A stretch of 50,602 bases of DNA from Comamonadaceae bacterium. GTDB taxonomy: Bacteria; Pseudomonadota; Gammaproteobacteria; Burkholderiales; Burkholderiaceae_C. The translations under genes and the position numbers were made by a program. This document shows, in pieces, positions 33,439-42,726 of this stretch (positions within the stretch are counted from its first letter, which is position 1; every line of letters starts with the position of its first letter). The stretch spans positions 1 through 50,602 of the forward strand of contig JAECRA010000031.1 in the NCBI GenBank assembly GCA_015999985.1, read 5' to 3'. The notes below the pieces were generated by a model, which searched no databases, was not told the origin of the DNA, and worked only from the letters and a program-made list of their open reading frames with translations.

Positions 33439-35358
33439 CTACTCCACCGTCACCGACTTGGCCAGATTCCTCGGCTTATCGACATCCGTGCCACGCGCTA
33501 CGGCTGTGTGATATGCCAGCAGCTGCAGGGGCACGACATGCAAGATGGGTGACAAAGCGCCGTAGTGCTCCGGCATGCGGATCACGTGGATGCCTTCACT
33601 GGAAGCGATATGGGTATCTGCATCCGCCAGCACGTAAAGAACCCCCCCACGCGCCCGAACTTCCTGCATATTGCTCTTGAGTTTTTCCAGCAGCGCGTCA
33701 TTAGGCGCCACCGTAACCACCGGCATGGCGCTGGTCACCAGTGCCAGAGGGCCATGCTTGAGTTCACCCGCCGCATACGCTTCGGCATGGATGTAGGTGA
33801 TCTCCTTGAGCTTGAGGGCGCCCTCCTGGGCCACGGGGTAATGCAGGCCACGGCCAAGGAACAGAGCGTTTTCTTTTGTGGTGAATTGCTCAGCCCAGTC
33901 AATGATCTGAGGCTCCAGGGCCAGTACGGCTTGCAGCGCCATAGGCAGATGGCGCATGGCGGCGAGGTGAGCGGCTTCTTGCTCGTCTGTGAGCAGATCC
34001 CGAGCGCGGGCCAAAGCGAGTGTCAGCAGGAACAAGCCCACTAACTGAGTGGTGAACGCCTTGGTAGAGGCCACACCTATTTCCACGCCTGCGCGGGTGA
34101 TGTAGGCCAGCTTGCACTCACGCACCATGGCACTGGTAGACACATTGCACACGGTCAGCGTGTGCGTCATGCCCAGGCTTTGTGCGTGGCGCAGAGCGGC
34201 CAGAGTGTCAGCGGTTTCACCGGACTGGCTGATGGTGACCACCAGGGTTTTGGGATCTGGCACGGATTCCCGATAACGGTATTCGCTGGCAATTTCGACC
34301 TGGCAAGGAATCTTGGCAATGGCTTCCAGCCAGTATTTGGCCACGCAGCCCGAGTAGTAGCTGGTACCGCAGGCGAGGATCAAGACCTTGTCGACCTCCC
34401 GGAATGTGGCGTAGGCGCCCTCTCCCGGGGCGTGGTTGTTCGCGGCTTCAAACAGCTCTGGCACCACGGCTTGCACGCCTTCCAACGTGTCTGCCACAGC
34501 GCGTGGTTGCTCGAAAATCTCTTTCTGCATGTAGTGCCGGTAAGGCCCCAGCTCAGCGGCGCCGCTCATGGCGTGCACCGTCTTGACCGGACGCGTGACG
34601 CTTTGCGCGGCACGGTCTGTGATCCAGTACTTGCCCAATTGGACATCCACGACATCGCCTTCTTCCAGGTAGACGATTTGATCCGTGACGCCTGCCAAGG
34701 CCATGGCGTCACTGGCGAGAAAATTCTCCTGACCATCAGAGCCCACCCCCAACACCAGGGGCGAGCCCTCCCGCGCACCGACCAGACGGTGAGGCTCATC
34801 TCGGTGCAGCACGGCCAGGGAATAGCTACCGTGTAATCGCTGCACTGCCGCCTGCACGGCCTGAAACAGATCACCCTCGTAGAGACTGTCGATCAAGTGC
34901 ACAACGGTTTCAGTGTCGGTCTGGCTGGTGAAAAAATAGCCACGCGAGAGCAACTCGGCGCGCAAGGCCTCATGGTTCTCAATGATGCCGTTGTGCACCA
35001 GGGTCACGCGCGCGGGCCGGGCAGCAGCCTGCTCACCGGTCATCCCTTCTGGCACAGGACCCCGGCTGACGTGAGGATGCGCGTTGGCCACAGCCGGCGC
35101 GCCATGCGTGGCCCAGCGGGTATGCGCTATGCCGGTGACACCTACCAGCTTCTGCTGCTCGGCCTGAGTCCCCAGATCAGAGACGCGCGCAATACCACGC
35201 AGGCGCTTGAGGCGGGTGCTGGCCGCAGGTGACGCGGAGTCCGCCGCGTGCACGGCAACGCCACAGGAATCGTAGCCACGGTATTCCAGACGCTGCAGCC
35301 CCTGGACGAGTATAGGAACGATGTTGCGCGTAGAAACCGCGCCGACGATGCCGCACAT
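33439..35358 (-). CDS. glmS: Glutamine-fructose-6-phosphate aminotransferase (isomerising)
   Basis: A 639-residue GlmS, which makes glucosamine-6-phosphate from fructose-6-phosphate and glutamine, the entry step for peptidoglycan and LPS sugars. The glutaminase domain starts MCGIVGAVS with the catalytic C2; RWATHG and HNGIIEN follow. Two SIS sugar-isomerase domains come next (GTSYYSG and SQSGETADT; then [10 protein letters not shown]), and the C-terminus ends [13 protein letters not shown] with the conserved lysine. Length is a little above the E. coli enzyme (609), as often in Burkholderiales. It is divergent from an Lrp/AsnC gene, a pairing common in this group. No glmS ribozyme is expected or seen in the upstream region. 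Confidence 0.97.
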   Translation of the reverse strand: MCGIVGAVSTRNIVPILVQGLQRLEYRGYDSCGVAVHAADSASPAASTRLKRLRGIARVSDLGTQAEQQKLVGVTGIAHTRWATHGAPAVANAHPHVSRGPVPEGMTGEQAAARPARVTLVHNGIIENHEALRAELLSRGYFFTSQTDTETVVHLIDSLYEGDLFQAVQAAVQRLHGSYSLAVLHRDEPHRLVGAREGSPLVLGVGSDGQENFLASDAMALAGVTDQIVYLEEGDVVDVQLGKYWITDRAAQSVTRPVKTVHAMSGAAELGPYRHYMQKEIFEQPRAVADTLEGVQAVVPELFEAANNHAPGEGAYATFREVDKVLILACGTSYYSGCVAKYWLEAIAKIPCQVEIASEYRYRESVPDPKTLVVTISQSGETADTLAALRHAQSLGMTHTLTVCNVSTSAMVRECKLAYITRAGVEIGVASTKAFTTQLVGLFLLTLALARARDLLTDEQEAAHLAAMRHLPMALQAVLALEPQIIDWAEQFTTKENALFLGRGLHYPVAQEGALKLKEITYIHAEAYAAGELKHGPLALVTSAMPVVTVAPNDALLEKLKSNMQEVRARGGVLYVLADADTHIASSEGIHVIRMPEHYGALSPILHVVPLQLLAYHTAVARGTDVDKPRNLAKSVTVE

Positions 35359-35495
35359 GCTTGATGCTCTTTGTAAAGGAGATGGGCGATCCTACGCCTG
35401 ACTCGATGAAATATGTGGGAAATTATTTAACACAAAATGAAATTAAATATCTAGAATTCACATGATTGAATTTATATTTCTTTCACATTCAAGAT
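35359..35495. promoter_or_regulatory. AT-rich divergent glmS/lrp-type control region
   Basis: The 137-bp gap is strikingly AT-rich in its right part (35400-35490), with imperfect inverted segments such as GAAATTAAATAT and ATTTATATTTC. This fits Lrp/AsnC binding and promoters for both divergent genes. No exact operator can be named. Confidence 0.45.
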
Positions 35496-35993
35496 ATGAA
35501 TGAAAATTTCATAGACGAGATTGATTGGGTTCTACTGAACCAGCTCCAACGAGACTCCAGTCTCAGCAACCAGGCCCTGGCCGAGCTGACGAACATCTCT
35601 GCTCCCACGTGCCTCAGACGTGTACGGCGCTTGCGTGACGCAGGACTGATTTCGGCACAAGTTGCGCTTTTGAATGAAGACGCAGTGGCAGCCCTGCAAG
35701 GGCACGGGCTCACGGCGGTGGTCGAAGTTTCGCTGGACCGCCAGGGCGAGGAGCACCGGAGTGCTTTCGAGGACTTCGCGGTGGCCGATGCAGCCGTCAC
35801 GCAGTGCTACCGCGTCAGCCCGGGGCCAGACTTCATACTGATGGTTCGGGTGGGCGACATGCCAGGGTACCAAGCCTTGTCGCAACGGCTGTTTACGCAA
35901 GATGCCAACGTCCGCAATGTGAAGGCCTTCTTCTCGGTCAAGCGAGCGAAGTTCGAAACTCGACTGCCGTTAAAAGCCTCACCTTCAACCTAA
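35496..35993 (+). CDS. Lrp/AsnC-family transcriptional regulator
   Basis: A 165-residue Lrp/AsnC regulator. The N-terminal HTH (IDWVLLNQLQRDSSLSNQAL, then TCLRRVRRLRDAGLI) is followed by a RAM/ligand domain with VTQCYRVSPGPDFILMVRV. It probably senses an amino acid and controls its own gene and perhaps glmS across the AT-rich gap. The ATG at 35496 begins the usual family sequence; a TTG at 35466 is in frame but has no support. There is no strong ribosome site, which could point to a leaderless or weakly translated message. Its stop is two bases from the stop of the converging hydroxylase-YhhN gene. Confidence 0.88.
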   Translation: MNENFIDEIDWVLLNQLQRDSSLSNQALAELTNISAPTCLRRVRRLRDAGLISAQVALLNEDAVAALQGHGLTAVVEVSLDRQGEEHRSAFEDFAVADAAVTQCYRVSPGPDFILMVRVGDMPGYQALSQRLFTQDANVRNVKAFFSVKRAKFETRLPLKASPST

Positions 35994-35994
35994 C

Positions 35995-37749
35995 CTATTG
36001 GTCCTTATAGGTATGCTCCAGCGGGCGCGAGTAGACCGTGATCAGAATCTGCGCCACGTAGTAGGTTATCAATACGCCCAACTGCGCAAAGGGAAAAGGC
36101 GAGACAAAGCGGTTGATGGCCAGCAAGGCGTCGCTCAGCATGAAAACGCTGGCACCCACAGCCACCATGAGGCTCGCTTTATCGCCACTCGTGCGTGAAC
36201 GGCCAATGGCCTGCGCAGCCATGAGGGCGATCACGACGACATAAGCAGCCACAGGTATCCGCAAGGCCGGAGGCAGGCCGCCCGTCCAGAGGAAGGCATA
36301 CATGCCCAAGCCTATCGACAGCGTAGCCAACAAGGCGCCACGGCTGGGGAACCAGGAAACACCTCGTTTGAACAAGGCAATGTAGGTCAGGTGCGCCAAC
36401 AGGAAAGCCACCAGACCGGGGATGAAGTAGCCTTCGAACATGAGGGCCACGTCGCCCAGCATGGAAAACCCAAGACCCAGCGCGAGGATCAGTTCAAAGC
36501 GAATTCTGGATTTGTCCGCCGGGGCCGGCATGGCCTGGACACGGCTGGTCACGAACGCGATGGCGCACACCATGACCATGGGTTTAAATACGCGATGCCA
36601 ATCGATCAGACCGAGCGCTGCGGTGACCGAGGCCAATGCGGCCGATTCGATCATCAACACCTGCCAAATGCCGATACGCCCTTGCAGGAGCGCGCCCACG
36701 GACCACAGTCCAGCGAGCAAAACACCGAACCAAAGAGCTGAATGCACAAGCGGTGCGGAATCCGCATGCCACAGGAACAACGCCGCCCCCGTGATCAGGG
36801 CGATGAACTGGATGCCGGCAAACCATTGCACGCCGCGGCTGACTGGAGGCTCAAAAAAACGCACAGTGTTGATATCGAAGGAAGATTTGGGCCAACGCTC
36901 GGCCACATCAGGTGGGCGCCAGCCGGGTGGTTTGAGCCAAACGCGCAGTTTATCTGACCAACGGCGCGCTCTCCAGGAGTCCTGCGCGAGTGCCCAGTAC
37001 ACCTCAGTGTTGGCCCAGACAGGGTCCCATGAGTTGAGAGGCGCCCGCGTGCCATAAAGGGGCTTTTCGCGCTCGTCCTCTTCCTTGAAGCTCCCGAAAA
37101 TGCGGTCCCAGATGATGAGGATGCCGCCGTAGTTCTTGTCCAGGTAACGGTCGTTCACGGCATGGTGTACGCGGTGATTGGAAGGAGAGCAGAACCAGCG
37201 GTCGAACCAGCCCAGCTTGGGCACGTGTTCGGTGTGCACCCAAAATTGGTAGAGCAAGTCGATCAACGCGACCACACCGAAGACCACTGGTGGCACGCCC
37301 GCCAGGGCCATGGGCAGATAGAAGACCCACCCCAGCAGCGCCCCAGAGCTGGTCTGCCGCAGGGCAGTGCTCAGGTTGTAGTGCTGGCTTTGGTGATGCA
37401 CCACGTGCGCCGCCCACAACACCGCGCTCTCGTGCCCCATGCGGTGCAGCCAGTAGTAGCACAGGTCGTAGAACAGCAGCGCCAAAAGCCATCCATACCA
37501 GGCAGTCCAGAACGCGTCTGCTCGCCACAAGGCGACGTATTCGAAGGCTGCCGTGTAGATGCCTATGCGCAGCAGGCCCATGAAGACCGCACTGATCTGA
37601 CTGAGGATGCCCAGGCCCAGGCTGTTGATCGCATCGGCCATGCGGTAGGTGTTGCGCTGCTTGCGTTTGCCCCAGGCCCACTCCAAGAGGATCAGCACCA
37701 GGAAGACTGGCGTCGCAAAGACAATGATCTGGCTCGGTGAAGGCATCAT
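35995..37749 (-). CDS. Fusion: AGMO-like fatty acid hydroxylase + YhhN/lysoplasmalogenase
   Basis: A membrane protein of about 584 residues with two parts. Residues 1-290 form a di-iron fatty acid hydroxylase/sterol desaturase with H102-x3-H106, H115-x2-HH, H172/H175 and H192-x2-HH. Detailed phrases such as HYNLSTALRQ, LLYQFWVHTEH and DKNYGGILIIWDRIFG match alkylglycerol monooxygenase (AGMO/TMEM195), which cleaves the O-alkyl ether bond of lipids. Residues about 390-584 match YhhN/TMEM86, the lysoplasmalogenase family (GFSMLGDVALM, FLLAHLTYIALF). One chain would thus handle alkyl and vinyl ethers. The start is chosen at the MMPSPSQ pair (ATG at 37749 or 37746); the ribosome site is weak. It converges on the Lrp gene. 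Confidence 0.87.
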   Translation of the reverse strand: MMPSPSQIIVFATPVFLVLILLEWAWGKRKQRNTYRMADAINSLGLGILSQISAVFMGLLRIGIYTAAFEYVALWRADAFWTAWYGWLLALLFYDLCYYWLHRMGHESAVLWAAHVVHHQSQHYNLSTALRQTSSGALLGWVFYLPMALAGVPPVVFGVVALIDLLYQFWVHTEHVPKLGWFDRWFCSPSNHRVHHAVNDRYLDKNYGGILIIWDRIFGSFKEEDEREKPLYGTRAPLNSWDPVWANTEVYWALAQDSWRARRWSDKLRVWLKPPGWRPPDVAERWPKSSFDINTVRFFEPPVSRGVQWFAGIQFIALITGAALFLWHADSAPLVHSALWFGVLLAGLWSVGALLQGRIGIWQVLMIESAALASVTAALGLIDWHRVFKPMVMVCAIAFVTSRVQAMPAPADKSRIRFELILALGLGFSMLGDVALMFEGYFIPGLVAFLLAHLTYIALFKRGVSWFPSRGALLATLSIGLGMYAFLWTGGLPPALRIPVAAYVVVIALMAAQAIGRSRTSGDKASLMVAVGASVFMLSDALLAINRFVSPFPFAQLGVLITYYVAQILITVYSRPLEHTYKDQ

Positions 37750-37872
37750 CTTTGGGCAAGGAAGGTAGTAGTAGAAGGCGTCTTGGAAAAGCGTGTGAAG
37801 ATCACGACGGCGTGACCGCAACTGGTGCGAACTACTCCATGCAAGAGCGCGCTTTTCCAGGAAAACCGAGAC

Positions 37873-39054
37873 TCAGTGCACGGCTCCGCGCGCATCTACC
37901 CGAATGATGGATTCCACGCGTCCTTCCTGCAAGCCGCCTCGTACGGAAATCATGAAGTCGTGCAGGTTGACTGTGGGATCGCAGTGGCCGGGAATCAGCC
38001 AGGCGGTCGAGCCCAACAACGGCAGCAAGCCGCCCATGCCAAGGCGCAAAATGCCATGCTCGTCACCAGCATCCGCATAGGTCATTGAGGCCTGGCCTGG
38101 CAGCGAGTGCACCAACGGCAGACCGGAGTCGATGGCGTGGCTCTTGTGGCCGGCGTCGACCACCACCCGGTCTGACGACACACTGATGACCTGCGATTTG
38201 ACGAACAACGCATGCTCGAACCGGGGTTGTGTGTTGTCCTGATGATTGCGAGCGTAGCTGGCGTCCATGAAAAGATAGCTACCGGGCTGCAATTCATGCC
38301 ATGCGCCGCTCGCGGCTTCCAGTGAGAAGGTTCCGGTACCCGCCCCCGTGACCAAAGGAACCTCGATGCCGGCTTCCGACAACAGGCTGCAAACCCTGCT
38401 CACTGCCTCGGCAGCACGCGAGATGGCCATGCGCCGTTCGTCAGGTGTGCGCAAATGCTGCGCGCCTCCGTGGTAGGCATGCAATCCTGCAAACCGGAGC
38501 TGAGCAGAAGCGCGCTCCAGCTCCATCGCCAGTTGGGCTGCCTCTGGACCTGCCGGCGCGCCGCAACGCCCTTGCCCCACATCGATCTCAAGAAACACAT
38601 CAATGGAAGCATTGGTCATACGCATGGCATGGGCCAACATTTCAATGCCTTCATGGCTATCGACTGCAATGGCCAGACGGCCGCCTCGCTGCTGCAGTTG
38701 GTAGGCCAGTGCCGCCACGCGCAGAAGCTTGGGTGCCGCGACGACTTCGTTGGAGATAAAGATGTCGTTCAGCCCCCCGGCGGCCATGACCTCGGCCTCT
38801 GACACTTTTTGCACGCAGATGCCTACCGCACCGGCCTGCATTTGCAGCCGGGCGATCGCCACGCTCTTGTGCATCTTGGCATGCGGGCGCAGCCGCATGT
38901 GGTGCCGTGTGGCGAACTCCGCCATACGGTGGATATTCCTGCCGAGGGCATCGGCATCCACCACCAGCGCAGGCGATTCGATGGCCTCCACGCCTTGGCC
39001 AATCAGGCCGAGCAAGCGGGGGGGTAGATCTTCAGCTTCAGGCGGTGGTTTCAT
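37873..39054 (-). CDS. D-threonine aldolase-like PLP enzyme (DSD1 family)
   Basis: A 393-residue fold-type III PLP enzyme with an alanine-racemase-like barrel. The PLP lysine is K60 in LRPHAKMHKS, and the C-terminal beta domain carries the metal pair of D-threonine aldolases in PGHCDPTVNLHD (His and Asp two apart). Family enzymes split D-3-hydroxyamino acids to glycine and an aldehyde or dehydrate D-serine, with a divalent metal. Which substrate is used cannot be seen. The ATG at 39052-39054 has AGGGG nine bases upstream and overlaps the end of the phosphatase gene by 17 nt, so translation is probably coupled. A longer in-frame start at 39084 is less likely. Confidence 0.85.
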   Translation of the reverse strand: MKPPPEAEDLPPRLLGLIGQGVEAIESPALVVDADALGRNIHRMAEFATRHHMRLRPHAKMHKSVAIARLQMQAGAVGICVQKVSEAEVMAAGGLNDIFISNEVVAAPKLLRVAALAYQLQQRGGRLAIAVDSHEGIEMLAHAMRMTNASIDVFLEIDVGQGRCGAPAGPEAAQLAMELERASAQLRFAGLHAYHGGAQHLRTPDERRMAISRAAEAVSRVCSLLSEAGIEVPLVTGAGTGTFSLEAASGAWHELQPGSYLFMDASYARNHQDNTQPRFEHALFVKSQVISVSSDRVVVDAGHKSHAIDSGLPLVHSLPGQASMTYADAGDEHGILRLGMGGLLPLLGSTAWLIPGHCDPTVNLHDFMISVRGGLQEGRVESIIRVDARGAVH

Positions 39055-39682
39055 CAAGTGAGGCCCCTTCAAGGTGCGTTTCATCGCCCCAGCCGACCAG
39101 GGTCAAGCCAGCGGGCGTCCACAGCAAGCGATTAACCGCAGCATTGCCCAGTTGCCAGGTTCGGGCGTCTTGCAAGCCCAGCCCCGTAGCAAGGCGATAA
39201 AGCATATCCAGCACGCCGCCGTGTGTAAACAGGGCAATCTGCTGCCCCATATGACGGGCTGCCAGCACGTTCACTGTTTCGGCCAAACGAAGCTGAAGCT
39301 CGCGTAACGACTCACCTCCATTGGGCGGTGCCCAGTCGGGGTCGCGCTTTCGCCATTTGTGCGCCTCTTCCGGCAAGGTCTCACTGATTTGAGCAAATGT
39401 GAGGCCCTGGAAGTCACCGAAGCATCGCTCGCGCAGCTCTGGCGTCAGTGTGAGCGGAGCGCCGAGGGCATCAGCCACAGGTTGGGCAGTCGCTTTGGCG
39501 CGCATGAGATCACTGCTGTAGATGGCATCAATGGACTCACTGTCGGCCAACGCCCGGGCGAGGTGGGCCGCTTGGGCGCGGCCTCGGCTGTTGAGTTCAA
39601 TATCCAGGTGCCCCTGGATACGGGTGTCCCGATTCCAGGCGGTTTCTCCATGGCGTACAGCAATGATGCGAGTAGATTCCAT
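39038..39682 (-). CDS. Histidine phosphatase family protein (GpmB-like)
   Basis: A 214-residue histidine phosphatase. The catalytic motif is RHGETAWN with H11; a second core histidine is in FTHGGVLDML near 163, and GGESLRELQLR is the usual middle part. It dephosphorylates small phosphoesters; the size fits GpmB/CobC/phosphoserine-phosphatase-type enzymes rather than the glycolytic mutase. The ATG at 39680-39682 directly precedes the conserved region; a start twelve codons earlier is open but unsupported. It precedes and overlaps the D-threonine-aldolase-like gene, so the two probably act in one amino-acid-related process, which is inference. Confidence 0.85.
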   Translation of the reverse strand: MESTRIIAVRHGETAWNRDTRIQGHLDIELNSRGRAQAAHLARALADSESIDAIYSSDLMRAKATAQPVADALGAPLTLTPELRERCFGDFQGLTFAQISETLPEEAHKWRKRDPDWAPPNGGESLRELQLRLAETVNVLAARHMGQQIALFTHGGVLDMLYRLATGLGLQDARTWQLGNAAVNRLLWTPAGLTLVGWGDETHLEGASLDETTA

Positions 39683-39768
39683 GGCGCCATCATGCCATTG
39701 ATGACGTGTTTTGAGCACTCCCCGCCATACTGAAAATAGGCCTGAAACTGGCGCCCTCGCTTGCGCGC

Positions 39769-40422
39769 TTAAGGCGCCACTCTGGAGGCAGGCGCAGTTG
39801 CAGGCGAAGTTGCAGGCGCGGCAGGCAGCAGTGGAACCGCCACGCGGCGACTTGCCTGACGAGGATCAGGGTAGCCTTCCAGTGCCGCTGTGAACAGCGC
39901 TGCCAACACGTTCTCTGTGTCGTGCCAGGGCCCCTCGTGGCGCGCGCGGGTATCGTAGACAATCTGGCCGCTTTGCAGGTCGCGCATCAAGACGGAGACC
40001 TCGCTCACGTAAAAAGGGATGTCAGGATCGAACAGGGGTGCGCCAAAGCCAAAACCTACCCCGCCTCCCCTGAAGCCGCGTCCCATGCCAAGCCCGAAAG
40101 ACCACCCGGAGCGTCCGTAACCACCGTTATCCCAGTAGGCACCCACGTTGCCTGTCACCTGAACACCCAGACGCGGTTTGGCATCGTCATGGACCAATCC
40201 GACGCGTGCCAGCGCATCTTTGGCCATGGCCTCCAGGCGTTCCGGCGGGGGCTGGCCCACCAATTGCTGGCCGCGTTCAAATTGGTAATGAGCGCCAGCC
40301 AGCACAGCCGCGCCTGGTGCTCTGGCGGCTGTAGTCTGCACAGAAGCGTCCACGGTGCGGGGGCCTACCGCGCAGGCACTCAGAAACACAGTGGCCAGCA
40401 ATACAACGACGATATTGCGCAT
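39769..40422 (-). CDS. DUF4136 lipoprotein
   Basis: A 217-residue predicted lipoprotein of the DUF4136 type. The signal ends in LSAC with C17. The core contains YQFERG, MAKDALARVGL, the glycine-rich GRGFRGGGVGFGFGAP and VLMRDLQSGQIVYDTRARHEGPW, all familiar in DUF4136. The tail is a low-complexity Ala/Pro stretch (PAAPATSPATAPAS) encoded by near-repeat DNA with GTTGCAGGCG units. Function is unknown; it is presumably attached to the outer membrane. It lies 12 bp downstream of ttcA on the same strand, so cotranscription is likely. Confidence 0.83.
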   Translation of the reverse strand: MRNIVVVLLATVFLSACAVGPRTVDASVQTTAARAPGAAVLAGAHYQFERGQQLVGQPPPERLEAMAKDALARVGLVHDDAKPRLGVQVTGNVGAYWDNGGYGRSGWSFGLGMGRGFRGGGVGFGFGAPLFDPDIPFYVSEVSVLMRDLQSGQIVYDTRARHEGPWHDTENVLAALFTAALEGYPDPRQASRRVAVPLLPAAPATSPATAPASRVAP

Positions 40423-40434
40423 GACGCTCTCCTT

Positions 40435-41448
40435 TTATTTGACGGCCTCCGCCACAACCGCAGAGGCAGGAATTTCGCTCGATGGGCCGCAAGAGGACGC
40501 ACTTGGCGCAGCCACCCAGCGCAGAGAGCCTAGTGTTGAGATCGCAGGCGCGTCGAAACGTTCCTCGTCGAACGCCTTGTCACCACTCTCATCCGGGATG
40601 CCCGTCGCTTGCAGGTTCTTGAAGTCATGCAGGGAGCTGTCCATCAAATGAGACGGAACCACGTTCTGCAGAGCAGTGAACATGGTTTCCAGGCGCCCGG
40701 GGAATTTCTTGTCCCAGTCGCGCAGCATGTTTCCGATGACCTTGCGCTGCAGGTTTTCCTGGCTTCCACACAGATTGCAAGGAATGATGGGGAATTCACG
40801 GTGTGCTGCCCAATCGATCAGGTCTTTCTCCGGCACGTTGGCCAGCGGACGGATGACGACGAATTCACCGTTATCACTCGTCAGCTTGGGAGGCATGCCC
40901 TTGATCTTGCCGCCGAAGAACATATTGAGAAAAAAGGTCTGCAACATGTCGTCGCGGTGATGGCCCAAGGCGATCTTGTTGCACTTCAGGCGGCGTGCCA
41001 CGCTGTAGAGAATTCCACGGCGCAGGCGTGAACAAAGGCTGCAGGTAGTCTTGCCTTCAGGAATCTTGGCTTTGACTATGCTGTAGGTGTCCTGGGTCTC
41101 GATGTGATGCTCGATGTTCAGGCCCTTCAAATACTCCGGCAGGATATGCGCCGGGAAACCGGGCTGCATCTGGTCCAGGTTCACCGCCACCAGCTCAAAC
41201 GGCACAGGTGCCCTGCTCTGCAGCTTCATCAATATGTCGAGCATGCCGTAGCTGTCCTTGCCGCCGGACAGGCACACCATGACGCGGTCGCCCGCTTCGA
41301 TCATGTTGAAATCGGCTATGGCCTGGCCAACTTGGCGGCATAGCCGTTTCTCCAGCTTGAGTGCTTCGCGCTCAGCTTTGCTACGGGCGGCGGGGCCGGT
41401 TTCGGCCGGCGATGCCAATGTTTCTTCGGGTGCCATCAGGGTGCTCAT
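40435..41448 (-). CDS. ttcA: tRNA 2-thiocytidine biosynthesis protein TtcA
   Basis: A 337-residue TtcA, which thiolates cytidine 32 of certain tRNAs using ATP and an Fe-S cluster. The PP-loop SGGKDS is at 61-66; the cluster cysteines are C136/C139 (TCSLC) and C224/C227 (PCNLC). The ATG at 41446-41448 fits the family; 16 extra codons upstream (to 41496) are open but without likeness. The last 40 residues (after DKAFDEERF) form a loose Ala/Ser-rich tail. It is divergent from aroQ and followed closely by the DUF4136 gene. Confidence 0.95.
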   Translation of the reverse strand: MSTLMAPEETLASPAETGPAARSKAEREALKLEKRLCRQVGQAIADFNMIEAGDRVMVCLSGGKDSYGMLDILMKLQSRAPVPFELVAVNLDQMQPGFPAHILPEYLKGLNIEHHIETQDTYSIVKAKIPEGKTTCSLCSRLRRGILYSVARRLKCNKIALGHHRDDMLQTFFLNMFFGGKIKGMPPKLTSDNGEFVVIRPLANVPEKDLIDWAAHREFPIIPCNLCGSQENLQRKVIGNMLRDWDKKFPGRLETMFTALQNVVPSHLMDSSLHDFKNLQATGIPDESGDKAFDEERFDAPAISTLGSLRWVAAPSASSCGPSSEIPASAVVAEAVK

Positions 41449-41542
41449 ACCCCCGATTGTCCTATTTCGGGAGCCAGGTGCAGCAACAAACGGCAAAATC
41501 CAGGGCTGACATGGGGTTCTTGAAGCATATTCCGAGGCCCTT

Positions 41543-41557
41543 CTTACTGCCAGTAAG
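41543..41557. repeat. Inverted repeat in ttcA-aroQ gap
   Basis: CTTACT-GCC-AGTAAG lies in the 235-bp gap between the divergent ttcA and aroQ genes. It could be an operator; the loop is too short and there is no T-run for a terminator. Confidence 0.3.
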
Positions 41558-41610
41558 AGCGAAAGAGCGTGATTTTCTGCTCCGGCCCTTGCACCTCGGC
41601 AGTGATTATT

Positions 41611-41630
41611 TATAGACCGTTATAGACAGT
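41611..41630. repeat. Tandem 10-bp repeat upstream of aroQ
   Basis: TATAGACCGT and TATAGACAGT stand side by side, differing at one base, 54 bp before the aroQ start. One helical turn of spacing would suit a regulator binding one DNA face, or it may simply be part of the promoter. Confidence 0.3.
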
Positions 41631-41683
41631 TCCAGGGCCACTAGGCGTCGGAATCGAATCACCAGGAAACATCAAAGGCTCGC

Positions 41684-42124
41684 ATGAAAAAAATTCTGAC
41701 CCTGCACGGCGTCAATCTCAATATGTTCGGCAAGCGAGATCCGAAGCAGTACGGCACTATGACGCTGCAGGAAATCAATACGCGTCTGCAAGCGCTGGGC
41801 CAACAACTGGGCGCCGATGTGGAGTGTTTCCAGACCAATAGCGAGGCCGCCATGTGCGAGCGAATCCATGCGGCCTTTACCGACGGCACGGATGCTGTAC
41901 TCATCAACGCCGGCGCCTGGACACACTACAGCTACGCCATTCGGGATGCACTGGACATCCTGACCTGCCCGATTGTGGAAGTGCACATGTCCAATATTCA
42001 TGCACGCGATGAGTTCCGTCACCATTCGGTCTTCGCAGACATCGTGCGTGGGCAAATCTGCGGGTTTGGTGCGGACAGCTACTTGCTAGGGCTACGGGCG
42101 GCGTTGAGCGCACTGCCCGAGTAA
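41684..42124 (+). CDS. aroQ: 3-dehydroquinate dehydratase, type II
   Basis: A 146-residue type II dehydroquinase, third step of the shikimate pathway. The catalytic Y23 is in KRDPKQYG, with N75 and H81 in NAGAWTHYS, H101 in EVHMSNIHARDEFR and R112 close behind. The N-terminal signature reads HGVNLNMFG instead of the common NGPNLNLLG, but the active residues remain. The family can also dehydrate quinate-derived 3-dehydroquinate in catabolism, which cannot be excluded. In many betaproteobacteria aroQ precedes accB/accC; here it does not and stands alone, so this may be a second copy. Confidence 0.92.
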   Translation: MKKILTLHGVNLNMFGKRDPKQYGTMTLQEINTRLQALGQQLGADVECFQTNSEAAMCERIHAAFTDGTDAVLINAGAWTHYSYAIRDALDILTCPIVEVHMSNIHARDEFRHHSVFADIVRGQICGFGADSYLLGLRAALSALPE

Positions 42125-42150
42125 ACCGAATTGAGCCCAGGCACCTCCGC

Positions 42151-42726
42151 TCACTCCACCTGGTCGCTCTGACTCTCAGCGGGTACGTAGCGGTCAGGCC
42201 AATGCATCTTGACCACCGCCCGGTGGCGGCTATAGGCATAACAGCTATCCACCTTGGTCGCACCCCCATCGGCGACCAAGGTCTTGAACCGTGTCGCGTC
42301 CGAACCCCATATGCCTTGCAACCCTGTGGTTGCCAGGGGAATCAACATTTCCATGAGGTGGGTGCAACTTGCCGAACCTCGCAGGCGCTCTTTCACCTTG
42401 GCGGACCAGCCGCGTGCCAGGGGCTCTCCAATCAGCACAGAGAGCGTATCTTCGGCGCCCTTGCAGATGTCGTAGGGTGTGACATCGGAAGACGCCTCGA
42501 TCGCCCTGACGACATAGTCGCCATCCACCGTGAGGCGAATCCAGAGATCGTGAATCGGCTCGCCGGCAGCCACGTGCTTGGGAACGACCAGCGGTGAAAA
42601 ATCAAACGGCTTGGTGTCCACCAGATGGGCTTCAACGTCGAAAAGACCATCGTCCCGGGCATAGGTTTTCATGTCGATCACTCGGTGGTGAACCTCGCGT
42701 CGGGTAACAGGGGCAGTGAGCGGCAT
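42151..42726 (-). CDS. DUF2889 protein
   Basis: A 191-residue protein of the DUF2889 family, recognised by RREVHHRVIDMKTYARDDGLFDVEAHLVDTKPF-type N-terminal text (residues 9-41), DLWIRLTVD, and the cysteine-histidine SCTHLMEML motif. Function is unknown; in other genomes it sits near aromatic or fatty acid degradation genes, and here it is next to 3-hydroxybutyryl-CoA dehydrogenase, though divergent from it. The ATG at 42724-42726 is preferred; an open extension of 11 codons upstream has no likeness. Confidence 0.8.
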   Translation of the reverse strand: MPLTAPVTRREVHHRVIDMKTYARDDGLFDVEAHLVDTKPFDFSPLVVPKHVAAGEPIHDLWIRLTVDGDYVVRAIEASSDVTPYDICKGAEDTLSVLIGEPLARGWSAKVKERLRGSASCTHLMEMLIPLATTGLQGIWGSDATRFKTLVADGGATKVDSCYAYSRHRAVVKMHWPDRYVPAESQSDQVE

